Assembly: GCA_018907035.1 (NCBI GenBank)
Contig: JACCIC010000125.1
Coordinates: 1,364,001 to 1,428,000 of the forward strand
DNA: 64,000 nt
Source: Sycobia sp. Sy_11
Taxonomy: Eukaryota; Arthropoda; Insecta; Hymenoptera; Epichrysomallidae
Direction: 5' to 3'
Position 1 is the first letter of the stretch. Each line of letters starts with the position of its first letter. This document shows, piece by piece, positions 43,604 through 54,700 of the stretch. Position numbers and translations under genes: made by a program. A model generated the notes under the pieces. The model was given only the letters and a program-made list of their open reading frames with translations, was not told where the DNA came from and did no database searches.

Positions 43604-43738
43604 GACACAAGCACATGAATTTCAAAAAAATTCTGAAAGAATATATAGAATGTAAAATATATATTCTAGGCTTATAAAAAATTTAATGTAAATCAGTAAT
43701 CATATCGCAGTAAAAAAATAATTTTTCTTGTTTATCAT
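43604..43738 (+). repeat. Direct repeat, copy B
   Basis: Matches 40536-40676 from CAAGCA/CATGAATTTC to TTTTTCTTGTTTAT. Could be the two ends of an unrecognised element or two insertions of a small repeat near AT runs. Confidence 0.85.
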
Positions 43739-44220
43739 TTGGCATCGAAAAATACAAGTCCCATAACAAAAATGTGCAATAAATAAAATATGTATATTAG
43801 TAAAAGTAAAAAATTTTTACAATTAATATTAATAACATCTATAATATTGTTAGAGCCAAGGAAAGCTCTGTGAGAGTCAAAAAGCAAATTTCAACTTTTT
43901 GGTTCCGAAAGTATTTAATTCTTATGAAAAATTTAATAATAAATCGAAAATTACTTTTTTTACTTTTCAATCTGATGCTTATTTTCCAAGATAATATAGA
44001 TTTTAAATAAGAAAAATGAAAATTTGATCAAAAAGTAAATTTTAATCAATCTTCTCCTGTTCCTCACCTGCACGCAATAGAATGCATTAAAAAATATTTA
44101 TTTCAACCACAATTAAAAATTATATAGCGAATATCAAGAAATTACCTAAAAATAAATAAATGAGATTTTCTGGTTTTCTTTAACTCTCTCTAGTTCTCTT
44201 TGACTCTCATTCTCTTCGTT
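43739..44220. other. AT-rich spacer with internal GAGAGTCAAA motifs
   Basis: No gene. A GCTCTGTGAGAGTCAAAAAG segment near 43870 loosely repeats GCTCAGTGAGAGCCGAAAAA near 44297, so this area may be an older duplicate of the adjacent repeat. Confidence 0.35.
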
Positions 44221-44612
44221 GACACAATTTTATAGATGAAATTTGATCTATTGTTTACTTAAGGCCTTGTATTACAGAAGAGAATCAGGAGAGCTCAGTG
44301 AGAGCCGAAAAAGAACTTTTTGAGAACTTGACTTTCAATTGGAATATCCTTTCGTCTGTAAATGTATAAATATATGAATCTTAAATATTTGGTGTTATGA
44401 ATGGCTTTCAATTTATAGATGTAAAAGTATGTTTGCATATAAATTAGCAAAGAAATGACAATTATAAGCAACAAAATATCTTTTAAAGTATTAAAAATAA
44501 GGAAGTAATATGACTATAAATTTTTTCTATTTTCTAGGATAGTTTACTTATTACAATTACTTAAAAAATAATGCATTCCATTTCAAATTATTCTTAAATT
44601 AATATTAATTTT
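44221..44612 (+). repeat. About 400-bp repeat, left arm of inverted pair
   Basis: Aligns with the reverse complement of 51945-52349 over its length (for example GAGAGCTCAGTGAGAGCCGA here, TCGGCTTTCACCGAGCTCTC there, and GGAAGTAATATGACTATAAA / ATAGCCATATTACTTCC). The arms enclose the Copia remnant and a mariner. Confidence 0.8.
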
Positions 44613-44619
44613 AGAATTG

Positions 44620-44754
44620 TTAAATTATTTTAGCCTTATCTCAATAATAAAGCATAAATACTTGAAACTAAATATTGAGCAATATCGTAAAAGGTATGTA
44701 AACAAATGTGTTCACTTGATTTTATTCTGCTCTGCGTCTTCGCTACCCTGCAAG
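44620..44754 (+). repeat. Left degenerate direct repeat flanking Copia (LTR candidate)
   Basis: AATAATAAAGCATAAATACTTGAAACTAAATATTG... to TCTGCGTCTTCGCTACCCTG matches 50182-50320 with many substitutions. Position on both sides of the Copia coding region suggests decayed LTR parts. Confidence 0.5.
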
Positions 44755-46324
44755 TGAACCATGCGAGCAGCACCAGTGCCTCGCAACTAAAACTATTAGT
44801 TGACAACTACCTTAATTTAATTTTCTATAACATGTTTTAAAAACAGGAAAAGATTATGAAAGCTTTACGAAAAGATTGCATTAAAACATAAAAACCTTTC
44901 AGAAAACATTCAATGCTCGCTTCATATCATTAGGGTTAATATGTCCGATTTATATCCTACTAGAAAACATTCTATAGTAGAAAATATTCTTTCAAAATTC
45001 TTTTCAAATTACTTTCTAGTTTCTTTCGAAAATGATATAAATATTATAAGCAAAAGGACTCTCATATACATTACAATAACATGACCATCATTATACACAT
45101 TACAAATTTTGGCTCTTATAATGTCAATAAAAGCACATTATTGTTATAAATATTCATTATTGTTTCGATCAATTATCTTAAAAGTATAGGAGGAAATGAT
45201 TTTAAAAAACTAATTTATAACACAATGTCTATCGTCCTAATTAACGAGATGGACAATAATTATAGCTTTACTGGCTGAAATGCTAGATAAAAATATTTTA
45301 GCGAATTAAGGTTTTTAGCTGTATTTATCGTAAGTTCATAACTTTTTATTTGATAAAGTAAGAATGGCATAAGTTTTTCAAATAAACTAATTTTTTAGAA
45401 GCTTGTAAATTAGCTTCTTGTATTACGTGTGATGAAGACATTAATCAAAGTGTAACATCATGTTTAGACGCATCAAATACAAGACTGAAAAGAAAGCTAA
45501 AATGAGTATAACCATTAATGCCATATTTTTCTAAATCTTGGTTACTCTGTTTTCATTTAAATTATTTTCCAGCGGACAAAAAATTTAAAAACAAATTTCC
45601 ACTATTATTCATTGGCAATGAGGGTAATTCATAATAATAAAAGTTACAAAAATAATATCCACATCATACAATTAATCCGAAATAAATTTAATAATTATTA
45701 GTTAAAAATTAACTATTTGCATAAAACATATTATGTAAAAAAAATTAATAAAACTTTTTTTAATGCATATCTATTAATTATTGATTTTTGATTGTTTTCT
45801 TTTATTTTTAATTTCATCAAAAGTAATTGAAAAATGTCTGTAAGTTTTTTGAAGAATTTTTCGTTCTTTTCAAAAACTAACAGTAGCGTTTTCAAAAACT
45901 TAAAATTAAGCTTTCTAAAAGATTTAAAAACTTTTTTGGGAATATTGCGTGGAAGCTTCCTTGAAAGATTTTTGTATGCTTCACAGAATGTTTTACGACA
46001 GTTTCTAAGAAAATATTTTAATCTTTCAGGAATCTTACATGAACACTTCCTGGAAGATTTTACGAGAGGTAGTATGCTTCCAGAGATGATTTCTGTCACG
46101 CAATTTTGTCGGGCATTTCATGCTATTCGGAAGATAACATAATCGCTTTGTAGAAGGTTCCGAATCTTTCTTGGAATTTTTCAGGAAGCTTTCGAGAACC
46201 TTTCATATTATATTGGATTTGAAACATAGGAGGCATAACCTTTCTATTTTTCCACTTGCCTGTTCTACCAGAACGAAATACTCTCGAGTATGTATACGTT
46301 AGTACACATCTATATATATATTTC
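44755..46324. other. AT-rich region with imperfect repeats at 45830-46205
   Basis: No recognised gene. Within 45830-46205 similar words recur (CTTCCTTGAAAGATTTT and CTTCCTGGAAGATTTTAC; GTATGCTTCACAGAATG and GTATGCTTCCAGAGATG), so the open frames on both strands there are probably a decayed repeat rather than protein. The remainder, which should hold Copia gag if the LTR call is right, shows none. Confidence 0.4.
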
Positions 46325-46360
46325 TCGCTAGAGCGAAGGACTAGTAACTTGGTGATCCGA
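46325..46360 (+). repeat. tRNA-derived SINE fragment, second copy
   Basis: 36 bases matching 28741-28776 with two differences (TCGCTAGAGCG..GGACTAGTAAC). It lacks the B-box part and the 5' D-stem half. Confidence 0.65.
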
Positions 46361-46475
46361 CACAAGCACCGCTGTAATAATTTATATGTGCTTTGTTTAC
46401 AAACACATCGTAGACCTCTGTCGCTGATTAGCACCAGTCTTTGGAATCATAAATGGAGCAACGTTAAATAAAATT

Positions 46476-46481
<6 letters not shown>

Positions 46482-46513
<32 letters not shown>
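46482..46513. repeat. (AT)n microsatellite
   Basis: AT run followed by poly-T. Confidence 0.95.
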
Positions 46514-46522
<9 letters not shown>

Positions 46523-46959
46523 TCATTGCCATAGTGGCGGCAGCGTTGCCACGATTCCATCTTCTTAACAAGAATTTCATAATTTTTTAATAGGTCACGA
46601 ACTATAAATTTTTAAATTGCAATTTGTACATAAAACGTAAGCGCCTTTATCTAGCCATTTTTAAGAGTTTACCACAGTTACTTCTACATTATTTTTGAAA
46701 TCAAAACGAAGTTTTATTCAACTAAATACGAATTGCTATAAGAACACATTGTATGTTAAATATAAAATTTATTTTAAATTAAATATAACTTTTAAAAAAA
46801 GTCATGAATTGATCTGAAATGTTGCGTGTAGCTTTTTAATGGTAATATTCATCTATAATACAGAATTCAAGATGCTAGCACCGTCTTAGCATAGAGCATA
46901 TAATCCTCAAAAAAGGTATCCTGAATATTACCAGTAAAGAAGGGATTAAAGGTGTTCTG

Positions 46960-47900
46960 AGAACGTCTTATATTTTTCGAAAGTGCTGTAAAATTTTCTA
47001 TCTGTAAGCAATATGCATAAATCACAGATGAGTATTCACTTCAGTCCAAATGGGGTTGAAATTACTAAATGATAAAGTAATTTTTGTTGGTACGCCGATA
47101 AATAATTTAATTCATATAGAATTCATTATTATTAAATTATATAATAAAAGAGTTTATTGTACAATAAACAGTAGTTACATTTTATGGCATCAAATACTTG
47201 GACATATGGATAAATCGAAATTTATTGAAATGAAACATAATAAGATGTCCGATGATATTAAATTAATAAATAATATTCTACCAAATGATAATATTTATGA
47301 AGCTTGTATTTTTGACATACAAGCAAGATTACCTTTTCAAAAAAGGAAAAAGAAAAATCATATAAAAATACCACATTTAATATTTATTAAGATGTTTGCG
47401 GACCAATCAGTCCTTCAATATTAGATGGCAAAAATTATTTTGTATTGTTTGTAGATCAATTTACACACTATTCCGTTACGTATTTAATGGCATTAAAGTC
47501 AGATGTATTTTCTTTTTTCAAATACTTTATAAAAAAAGTCAAACTCATTTTAATTTGAGAATAGTAAATTTATATTGTGATAAGTTAGAAAGTTTTTATC
47601 GAATGAAATGAAGGACTATTGTAAAGATAATAGAATCAGCTATCATTTAACAGTTCCTTATACTCCATTATTAAATGGTATTTCAGAAAGAATGATTAGA
47701 TCAATTACTGCAAAAGCGCGCACCTTGATAAGTGGGGCTAAACTGTACAAAGTATTTTGAGGAGAAGTAGTTTTAACTGCTACGTATTTAATAAATTGAA
47801 CCGCTACTAATGCTTTAAAACAGTATAAAACATCGCATGAATTATAACATGGTAAAAAGCCTCAAGTAAAATATTTCAAAGTTTTCAATAGTACAATATA
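46960..47900 (+). pseudogene. Ty1/Copia GAG-pre-integrase and integrase
   Basis: YILWHQILGHMDKSKFIEM is the zinc-binding His block of the GAG-pre-integrase domain. The downstream Cys pair reads EACIFDIQARLPFQKRK with only one Cys left. After a frameshift near 47400: DGKNYFVLFVDQFTHYSVTY (first catalytic Asp of the integrase core) and, later, KDNRISYHLTVPYTPLLNGI with SERMIRSITAKARTL (the Glu-bearing block, SERM). The second-Asp region at 47550-47620 is frameshifted. Many stops. Plus strand. Confidence 0.82.
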
Positions 47901-49440
47901 TGTGTATAATAAAATAAGAAAAACAAAATTTTAAGATAAATCTTAAAAAGGTATTTTAGTTTGCTACGATGCAAATGGCTATAAAATATGAGATGCAGAA
48001 TCAGAAAAATGTATTGCAGCATGGGACACAATAGCTGATGAAATAAATTTTTTGAATTCGAGACCAAAAATGTAGCTTATAGGAATTGTAATAGAAAATT
48101 CCAACAACACTGATAAACGTGAGTTCCTAACCAATAAGTAGAGCCTCAGAACTCTGATAATAGAAAATCAGAAAAATTTCTGGAAGACAAATCTGAGAAA
48201 AATGAATCAGATGAACAAGATTCGAAAATAGAAATTGAAATGAAAATTTGAACAAGTCTAAAAAATCTATAATAGAAATAGATAATTGTAATCAATTCAG
48301 AATTTCAAAATGATAGATATAATACAAAGAGACTAATTGAAAATCTAAGAAGGAGTAATAGAGTCAAAGATAAACCAAGAATTTCTTATGAAGAAATAAA
48401 TTACGTTTTGTGTGCACAATTAGTAAATTGTCAAATTCCCAATAAATTCAATGATATTCAAAATAATATCCATAAAGAAAAATAGGAACAAGCAACTAAA
48501 GATGAATTAAATTCACATTGTTTTAATAAAACTTGGACCCTAGTATCAAAGTCACAAAACTAAAATATTATAGATTGCAAATGAGTATTCGCTATTAAAA
48601 ATTATAAGCATAGAAATCCATTGAAATATAAAGCGTGTCTTGTTGCTCGTGGTTTCAATCAAAAATATATAATTGATTATAATGAGACTTTTGCTGCTCT
48701 AGCAAGAATTACAAGTTTTAGATTAATTATAACGTTTGCAAATCAATATAATTTATTTATTCACCATATAGATATAAAAACTTCATTTTTCAATGGTTCA
48801 TTGCAGGAGGAAATTTACGTGAAAATTCCTGAAGGAATTCAATACAAAATAAATCAAGTTTGTAAATGAAATAAAACTATATATGGACTGAAGTAAGCAG
48901 CAAAATGTTAGTTTGAAACTTTTGATAAAACATTAGTAGCAAATGGTTTTAAAAATTGATTAGTTGATCGTTGCATAAATATTTTAAATAAAAGAAAAAT
49001 ATCTAAGAATATTTTTAGTAGATAATATTTTTAGACTTAGTAGTTATTACAGCTGATATTCAAACAAAGAATAATTTTAAAAACTATTTAATGAATAAAT
49101 TCAAAATGACAGGTTGAAAATAAATTAAACTATTTCTTGGAAGAAAAATTGAAAGAAATAATGATGTGATTACTTTTGATGAAAGTTCATATATAAAAAT
49201 GATTTTAAATAAATTTAACATGAGTGATTGTGAAACTGTAAGCACACCATTCGAAAATAAAATAAATGCTATTGATTTAACTTCAGATAACAAATACGAC
49301 GCCCCTTGTGAAAATCTTCTCAGATGCTTCATGTATGTTTTGGTTTGTACGCGGCCTGATTTGAGTACAGCAATAAATATTCTAAGTAGATATTCAATAA
49401 AAATAATACAGACCTATGAAAATGCCTAAAAAAGGTTTTG
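47901..49440 (+). pseudogene. Ty1/Copia reverse transcriptase
   Basis: A charged linker (about 48080-48450) leads to NHRNPLKYKACLVARGFNQK, DYNETFAALARITSFRLIIT and IHHIDIKTSFFNGSLQEEIY with VKIPEGI, the canonical Copia RT start including the motif A Asp. The stretch after 48869 (KTIYGLK.AAKCWFE-type text, the DD motif region about 49020-49060) is riddled with stops. KIERNNDVITFDESSYIKMI and DAPCENLLRCFMYVLVCTRP with DLSTAINILSRY follow. Inactive. Confidence 0.85.
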
Positions 49441-49960
49441 AGATATTTGAAACGTTCGATGAATTTACAACTAACTTATATAAATGGTAACAGTGAAAAT
49501 ATTTTAAGTAGTTATGTTGATTCTGATTGGGGTGGTGATGAAGGTACTGAAAAAAGTACTAAAGGCTACTTATTTAAGTTATTTGAAAAATGCACGATTT
49601 ACTGATATTCTAAAACACAAGCATCTGTAGCAGCTTCTTCAGCAGAAAGAGAATATATGGCTTTATTGAAAGTATTAAAGAAACGCTATGGCTAAAGTCG
49701 TTAATAAATAGTATAGAAATTATAATCATGAAATCGATTGTAATTTATGAAGACAATAACGGTTGTAAAAATATAGCCAATACCCAAGTAATCGTGAGCG
49801 ATCAAAACATAGCTATTAAATATAATTTTTGAGAGAGCAAATAGAGACAAGTGTAATAATATTGGAACATATTTCTACAGGAGACCAGATTGCTGATACA
49901 CTGCCATTGCCAACTGTGAAATTCCTTGAACTCAGAAAAGAAAAGAGCATGGACAAATAA
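49441..49960 (+). pseudogene. Ty1/Copia RNase H and polyprotein end
   Basis: SSYVDSDWGGDEGTEKSTKG (first Asp block, VDSDWGGD), SKTQASVAASSAEREYMALL (Glu block) and, in shifted frames, near-terminal text with IGTYFYRRPDCRYT / ISTGDQIADTLPLP and the end KSMDK at 49960. The order is standard for Copia pol. Stops at almost every 30 codons in the middle. Confidence 0.82.
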
Positions 49961-50181
49961 TAAAATAAAATTCATATTGTTTTTATAAATATATTTTATA
50001 CTAGTAATAGAAACGGTTTGAGTAGGTTTTGCTGGGTTTTCCTATTCCTTGTAACAAATGTGGACCGTGTGTAATTTCGCAGAACAAACGAGGAATGAAT
50101 ATAGACTGAAAGAAACTGTCGTATATTTAATATTAACTTATATATTATTGTATTTACTAAAGTAATTTTTCAGGGAACGTA
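49961..50181. other. Copia 3' flank
   Basis: Non-coding, probably the 3' untranslated region and the start of a decayed LTR. No clear polypurine tract. Confidence 0.35.
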
Positions 50182-50320
50182 TTAGATTATTTTATCCTTC
50201 TATAAATAATAAAGCAAAAAATACTTGAAACTAAATATTGGACGGTATGATTAAAAGTGTGTAAACATATGTGTCCACTGGTTCTTATTACGATCTGCGT
50301 CTTTGTTGCCCTGATTGCAG
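50182..50320 (+). repeat. Right degenerate direct repeat flanking Copia (LTR candidate)
   Basis: Counterpart of 44620-44754; shares AATAATAAAGC, TACTTGAAACTAAATATTG and CTGCGTCTT. Followed by 50 bases and a mariner. Confidence 0.5.
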
Positions 50321-50370
50321 CAAATGATTTATAAGTTTATTATTTAGATGTCTGAAATGTTTTTATATTG

Positions 50371-51650
50371 GGTGTACAAATATGTTTTCGCCGTTTTTTA
50401 TAAAGAGATAAAAATTTATTGTAAAAAAAATGTACAAATAATGTCATTTAAAATATTGCCCATCACTTTCTACTACTCTTGACCATCATTCGGGCAGCAA
50501 GTGGATATCCCGTTTAAAAAATTGCTCATCTTTTGAGGTAATCGACGAATCGACCCATTGTTTCAATTCCTCGTAAGAAAAGTGAAATGCTGCTCAGCCA
50601 GACCATTGGTCATGAATTGGGATAGGTGGTAGTCTGAAGGAGCAATGTCTGGTGAATACGTCGGGTGGGGTTGGACATCCCAATTCAGTGCTCCTAACGT
50701 TTCCTTTATGATTTTTGCAACATGTGGCCGAGCGTTGTCATGCTGAAAAATGACCTTATCGTGCCTTTTGGCATATTGTGGACGTTGAATCGTCAATGCT
50801 CGGCTCAATTGCATCAGCTGTTGTTGGTAAAGTTCCCCGGTGACGGTTTGATTGTGTTGGAGTAGCTCGTAATAGATTACACCAAGCTGATCCCACCAAA
50901 TGCACAGCATTAGCTTTTTGCCATGAATGTTTGGTTTGGCCATCGAAGTAGAGGCATGCCCAGGCTTACCCCACGACTTCATACGCTTTGGGATGTCGTA
51001 GTGACCATTTTTCGTCTCCCGTCACGATTCAATATAGAAATCCTTTGCGATTTTGCCTTTTGAGCAATTGTTCGCAAGCGCATAAGCGATGCTCAACGTC
51101 TCTTAGCTTCAGTTCGTAAAGAACCCAATTTCCTTGCTTTTGGACCATACCCAGGGTTTTGAGACGTTGTGAAATAACTTGCTGAGTCATTTCAAGCTTT
51201 TGTGCAAGTTCTTCTTGTATTTGGCATAGATCTTCCTCAAGTAAAGCTTCCAATTCCGTAGCACAATACACTTTGGGTCTTCATCTGCGTGTTTTGTCCT
51301 CCACGTCAAAATCATCACTTTTAAATTTTTGGAACAATTCCCGACAATTTCTCTCACTCAAATTAACATCACCATATGCTTCTATAAGTAGCTGATCTGC
51401 TTCAGCTACAAATTGCTCTAAATGAAAGAAGTATATTAAGAATTCCCGCAAATGATGCTTACTTGGTTCAAAACTTGACATCTTAGCACGATGAAGACTA
51501 AGTGATGCTAGCAAAAAGTCAAAGGTATTAAAAGGTTAAACTGTATCCAGATGTCAACATATACTATACGACTTTTTACAGCTGACAATTTTGATGTTAT
51601 CTTATCGGTTGCGGCATCTTTTCAAAACAGCGGAAACTTATATGTACACC
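50371..51650 (-). mobile_element. Mariner element (mauritiana-like), near full length
   Basis: TIRs GGTGTACAAATATGTTTTCG (left) and ...AACTTATATGTACACC (right). Right TA at 51651; the left dinucleotide is TG (50369-50370). At 1280 bp it has the standard length. It belongs to the same subfamily as 6921-8093 (same TIR start) but is better preserved. It lies between the Copia right flank and the inverted repeat arm. Confidence 0.92.
50540..51481 (-). pseudogene. Mariner transposase (mauritiana-like)
   Basis: ATG at 51481 (MSSFEPSKHHLREFLIYFFH), then EADQLLIEAYGDVNLSERNC and, after a frameshift near 51275, LEALLEEDLCQIQEELAQKL and RQNRKGFLY. The part around VTGDEKW (first Asp, about 51010) is broken by a frame change. 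Then KPGHASTSMAKPNIHGKKLM, VIFQHDNARPHVAKI (second Asp) and YSPDIAPSDYHLSQFM (third Asp, 34 residues on). Catalytic residues are visible but at least three frame changes kill the gene. Confidence 0.88.
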
Positions 51651-51944
51651 TAATAGGTTTTAAGCTTCCTACACAGGCATGCAGAGTTTTTAGTTTCGAG
51701 TAATGTATTTAGTCTTGTGTCGCCCTGTCGTTTGAACAGACGTCTTTCTTTCTTTGTTTGAAAGAAAGTTAATATTAAAAGATTATTTCATGTATCTTTA
51801 TTTTAATATTCCACCTAAAATATTTAATGAAAATTCAATAAATTGAATAAATATTCTCTTATCGGCATTATTTTTATTTTATAAAATTTTAATTTAATAC
51901 TACTGCTATATCATCTCAAATCAATACAATATTATACAATTTAG
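51651..51944. other. Spacer between mariner and right inverted repeat arm
   Basis: Non-coding. A short palindromic CTTTCTTTC / GAAAGAAAG pair lies at 51747-51769. Confidence 0.35.
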
Positions 51945-52349
51945 TTTAATTTAATATTAATATTAATTTAATAGTAATTAGTAATGGAATGCATTATTTT
52001 TTAAATAATTGTAATAAATAAACTATCCTTGAAAATAGAAAAAATTTATAGCCATATTACTTCCTTATTTTTAAAACTTTAAAAGATATTTTGTTTCTTA
52101 TAATTGTTGTTTCTTTGCTAATTTATATGCAAACATACTTTTATACCTATCAATCGAAAGCCATTTATAACACTGAATAAATTAGATTCATATATTTATA
52201 CATTTACAGACGAGGGGATATTTTTTAATTGAGAGTCAAGTTCTCAAAAAGTTCTTTTTCGGCTTTCACCGAGCTCTCTTGATTCTTTTCTGTAATTCAA
52301 CGCCTTAAGTAAGCAATACATCAAATTTCATCCATAAGATTGTGTGAGC
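51945..52349 (-). repeat. About 400-bp repeat, right arm of inverted pair
   Basis: Reverse complement of 44221-44612. The outer end is ATTGTGTGAGCG near 52345 versus GTTGACACAATTTT at the left arm's outer end. Confidence 0.8.
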
Positions 52350-52369
52350 GAAAAAAACGAGTAGTCCTG

Positions 52370-52490
52370 GTGAATTAGGTCTAAAATGGCCGATTTACCA
52401 ACATTTTTTCCAACGCCTATTTTTTGCACTAAATGATAGCTGAGGATGTGTAGAATTAGATCATCGATTGTCGAGTTCGTAACCCATATA
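52370..52490 (+). repeat. Dispersed AT-rich repeat, copy 3 (5' part)
   Basis: GTCCTGGTGAATTAGGTCTA, AAATGGCCGATTTACC and AATGATAGCTGAGGATGTGT with TCGAGTTCGTAACCC match the start of the family seen at 32115 and, inverted, 40985-41335. It breaks off at about 52490. Adjacent to the right inverted-repeat arm. Confidence 0.75.
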
Positions 52491-52999
52491 TTCTACGTCA
52501 CCCAATATTAATATTATGAATTATGTTAAAATAAAACATTTATAAAAATTTTTACGCGAGTGATCAGCGAGGGCCGGCGGCGGCTCATCTCTCCTGAGAA
52601 TGCGCACCTCCGTGCATACGTCACAGACAACTTCAGCTACGTCGCAGTCGATCATAGCTGTAGAATAGAATATCTTATTTATAAAAGCAACTATTTCGAT
52701 GATTTCTTTTAAATTTAACTTCTTTTTTTTAATCTTCATAGTATTCTTGGTTGTTAAACGGTAATTCCATTCTATCCAATTTATAATAACAAATTAATTC
52801 TTTTAATCTTTATTTTGGTTTATTTTACAATTTTAATATATAATATATACAATAAATGTAAAATATAAATTCATAACTAATATTGAATTACGTTAATATT
52901 ACAATATAAAGACAGAAGATGAACTAAATGTAATTTGAAATTGTAAAATGAACCAATATAGAGATTGTATGCAAACATTAACTCGATGTGCGCATCCCA
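52491..52999. other. AT-rich spacer
   Basis: Nothing convincing. A 72-codon minus-strand open frame at 52521-52739 matches no family. Confidence 0.4.
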
Positions 53000-53460
53000 G
53001 GTACTATGAGACTCCTCAATGAAAGCGATTATCGCCGTCTTCAGAGTCCGATTGAGCCTCTCTACCGGATTTACTTGAGCGTGATAAGGGAGTATCGTTG
53101 AATGAACTACGCTTCAAGAGGAATTTCTCGATGATCTTATTACGAAATTCGGTGCCGTTGTACGATAGGAACACATGCTACCCAGTGAGTGAATAACGGA
53201 CCCATCACGTCTCCAGCTACTGCCCAAGAGCGGGTGACCGTTCGATGGCCAATCAGGGCAGCTGGTGCAACCTGCTGTGCCTTACATTGTTGGCACACAG
53301 TGCAGTCACGGATAAATTGTGTCATATCTTTATGCAACAAGGGCTAATAGTATGATCGTGCGATACGGTCATACATTTTATGACGTCCGAAATGGCCAGC
53401 TGTGCGCTACTCATGACATTCATGACAAACGATACGGCGAGCTTTTTTAGGCACGACTAG
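53000..53460 (-). pseudogene. Gypsy 3 integrase, zinc-binding part and core start
   Basis: Minus strand: a His-containing AGHFGRHKMYDRI block, then LHKDMTQFIRDCTVCQQCKA giving the CxxC of the HHCC zinc domain, and APAALIGHRTVTRSWAVAGD with VMGPL (core entry, first Asp). Text fades beyond 53140; RVQRLNRTLKTAIIAF-like words near 53030-53070 suggest the later core in another frame. Confidence 0.75.
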
Positions 53461-53860
53461 CTTCTACGCATCCTGGTCATCTACTAGATCTTCGATGGCA
53501 GGATTGGGACGGTAGTAGTACAGTCGTTGTCTAACGACTTTCGACGATGGATGGTCGGTTAGATCGCTTACCACTTTCTTACGAAGGCGCAGATACCAGG
53601 GATCTTGCACATCGGTGACGCCGATGGAGGCGACTTCGTAGGTTGGCTCGTCTTCGTACAAACGAGAGAAGGTGTCGTCTGAAAGTGGTAGCCCTCGACG
53701 TACCGGCGAAATTTATGTACAGCCCATAGCACGGCGAGGCACTCACGTTCGGGGACCCTATATATACTCTCAGCCGCAGTCATCATGTAACTAGCGTAGG
53801 AAAGCACGCGCTCCATGCCATCAACTGTTTACGTGAACACGGCGCCTAGTCCAAACGATG
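53461..53860 (-). pseudogene. Gypsy 3 RNase H and linker
   Basis: ERVLSYASYMMTAAESIYRV and PERECLAVLWAVHKFRRYVE with GYHF are the Glu-block and following helix of Gypsy RNase H. After a frame change: EDEPTYEVASIGVTDVQDPW and RLRKKVVSDLTDHPSSKV, the linker before integrase. The first-Asp block lies near 53870 in a disrupted frame. Confidence 0.8.
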
Positions 53861-54700
53861 GTCAAGAGAGGACTGGTGTAGATGCGACGAGCGTTCGGAT
53901 TTGTTCAAAGGCTTGCTACTGCTCTTCTCCCAAATAATAGTTAATATTCTTCTTCGTCAGTCAGGTGAGAGGCTCAGCAAGCATCGCAAAGTTCTTCAAA
54001 AACTAGCTGTACCAAGATGCAAGGCTTAAAAACCTACAGAGCTGCTTCAGGTTCTTTGGTGCGACGTAAGTTAAGATTAGTGCAATCTTAATTATGCAAT
54101 CTTAAAAAATCCGGATCAGGTTGAAAACCACCGCAATCGACGAGGATGCCTAGAAATCGTACTCGTGCGAGGTCGAATTTGTTTTTCTACCTATTAATGG
54201 TTAGGCTGGCATCGGAGATTCGCCGCAGAGTATGTTCCAGCTACCTAAGATGCTCGTCGAAGTTCTCCGTAGCAACGAACACAGGTAGGTGAAGGCTACC
54301 GGCTTCATTTCAGTGCCGATCAGCTTATTGCTTAGCTGTTGAAAGGTTACAGGGCCACCGGCGACACCATATATTATACGGCTCCATTCAAACAACCCCA
54401 TGCCTTGGACCGTAAAGGTAGAGAGATGCTGTGATTCCTAGAGATATATCGGATATGTCTTAACTTCCGTGATATTATGTCCATGTAAGGAAGAGGTTAG
54501 GCGCGGACCTTGGACATGGAGTTCAATTTGTGATAATCCACGCAGAAGCGATTGCTCGCGTCGCTCTTGCGAATTATTACGACGGGGCTTGATCACTTGT
54601 TGGCAGATCTGGGAATTACGTCTCGATCCAGTATTTTTTCCGCATTCATTTCCAGCTCTATCTTCTGAGAGACCGAATAGTAACGCTGCTTAATCAGCCA
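53861..54700 (-). pseudogene. Gypsy 3 reverse transcriptase, catalytic motif lost
   Basis: SSPVVIIRKSDASNRFCVDY then HKLNSMSKV (fingers, about 54590-54510), GLFEWSRIIYGVAGGPVTFQ with QLSNKLIG (motif B, 54400-54330) and KPVAFTYL. Immediately after TYL the sequence jumps to CSLLRRTSTS / FVATENFDEHL in another frame, so the catalytic DD dipeptide is missing. Thumb text FLGILVDCGGFQPDPDF follows near 54140. Clearly inactive. Confidence 0.82.

Noticed and set aside
45731..46142. Lys/Phe-rich proteins on both strands
   Set aside because: AT-rich imperfect repeats; frames mirror one another and resemble no family.
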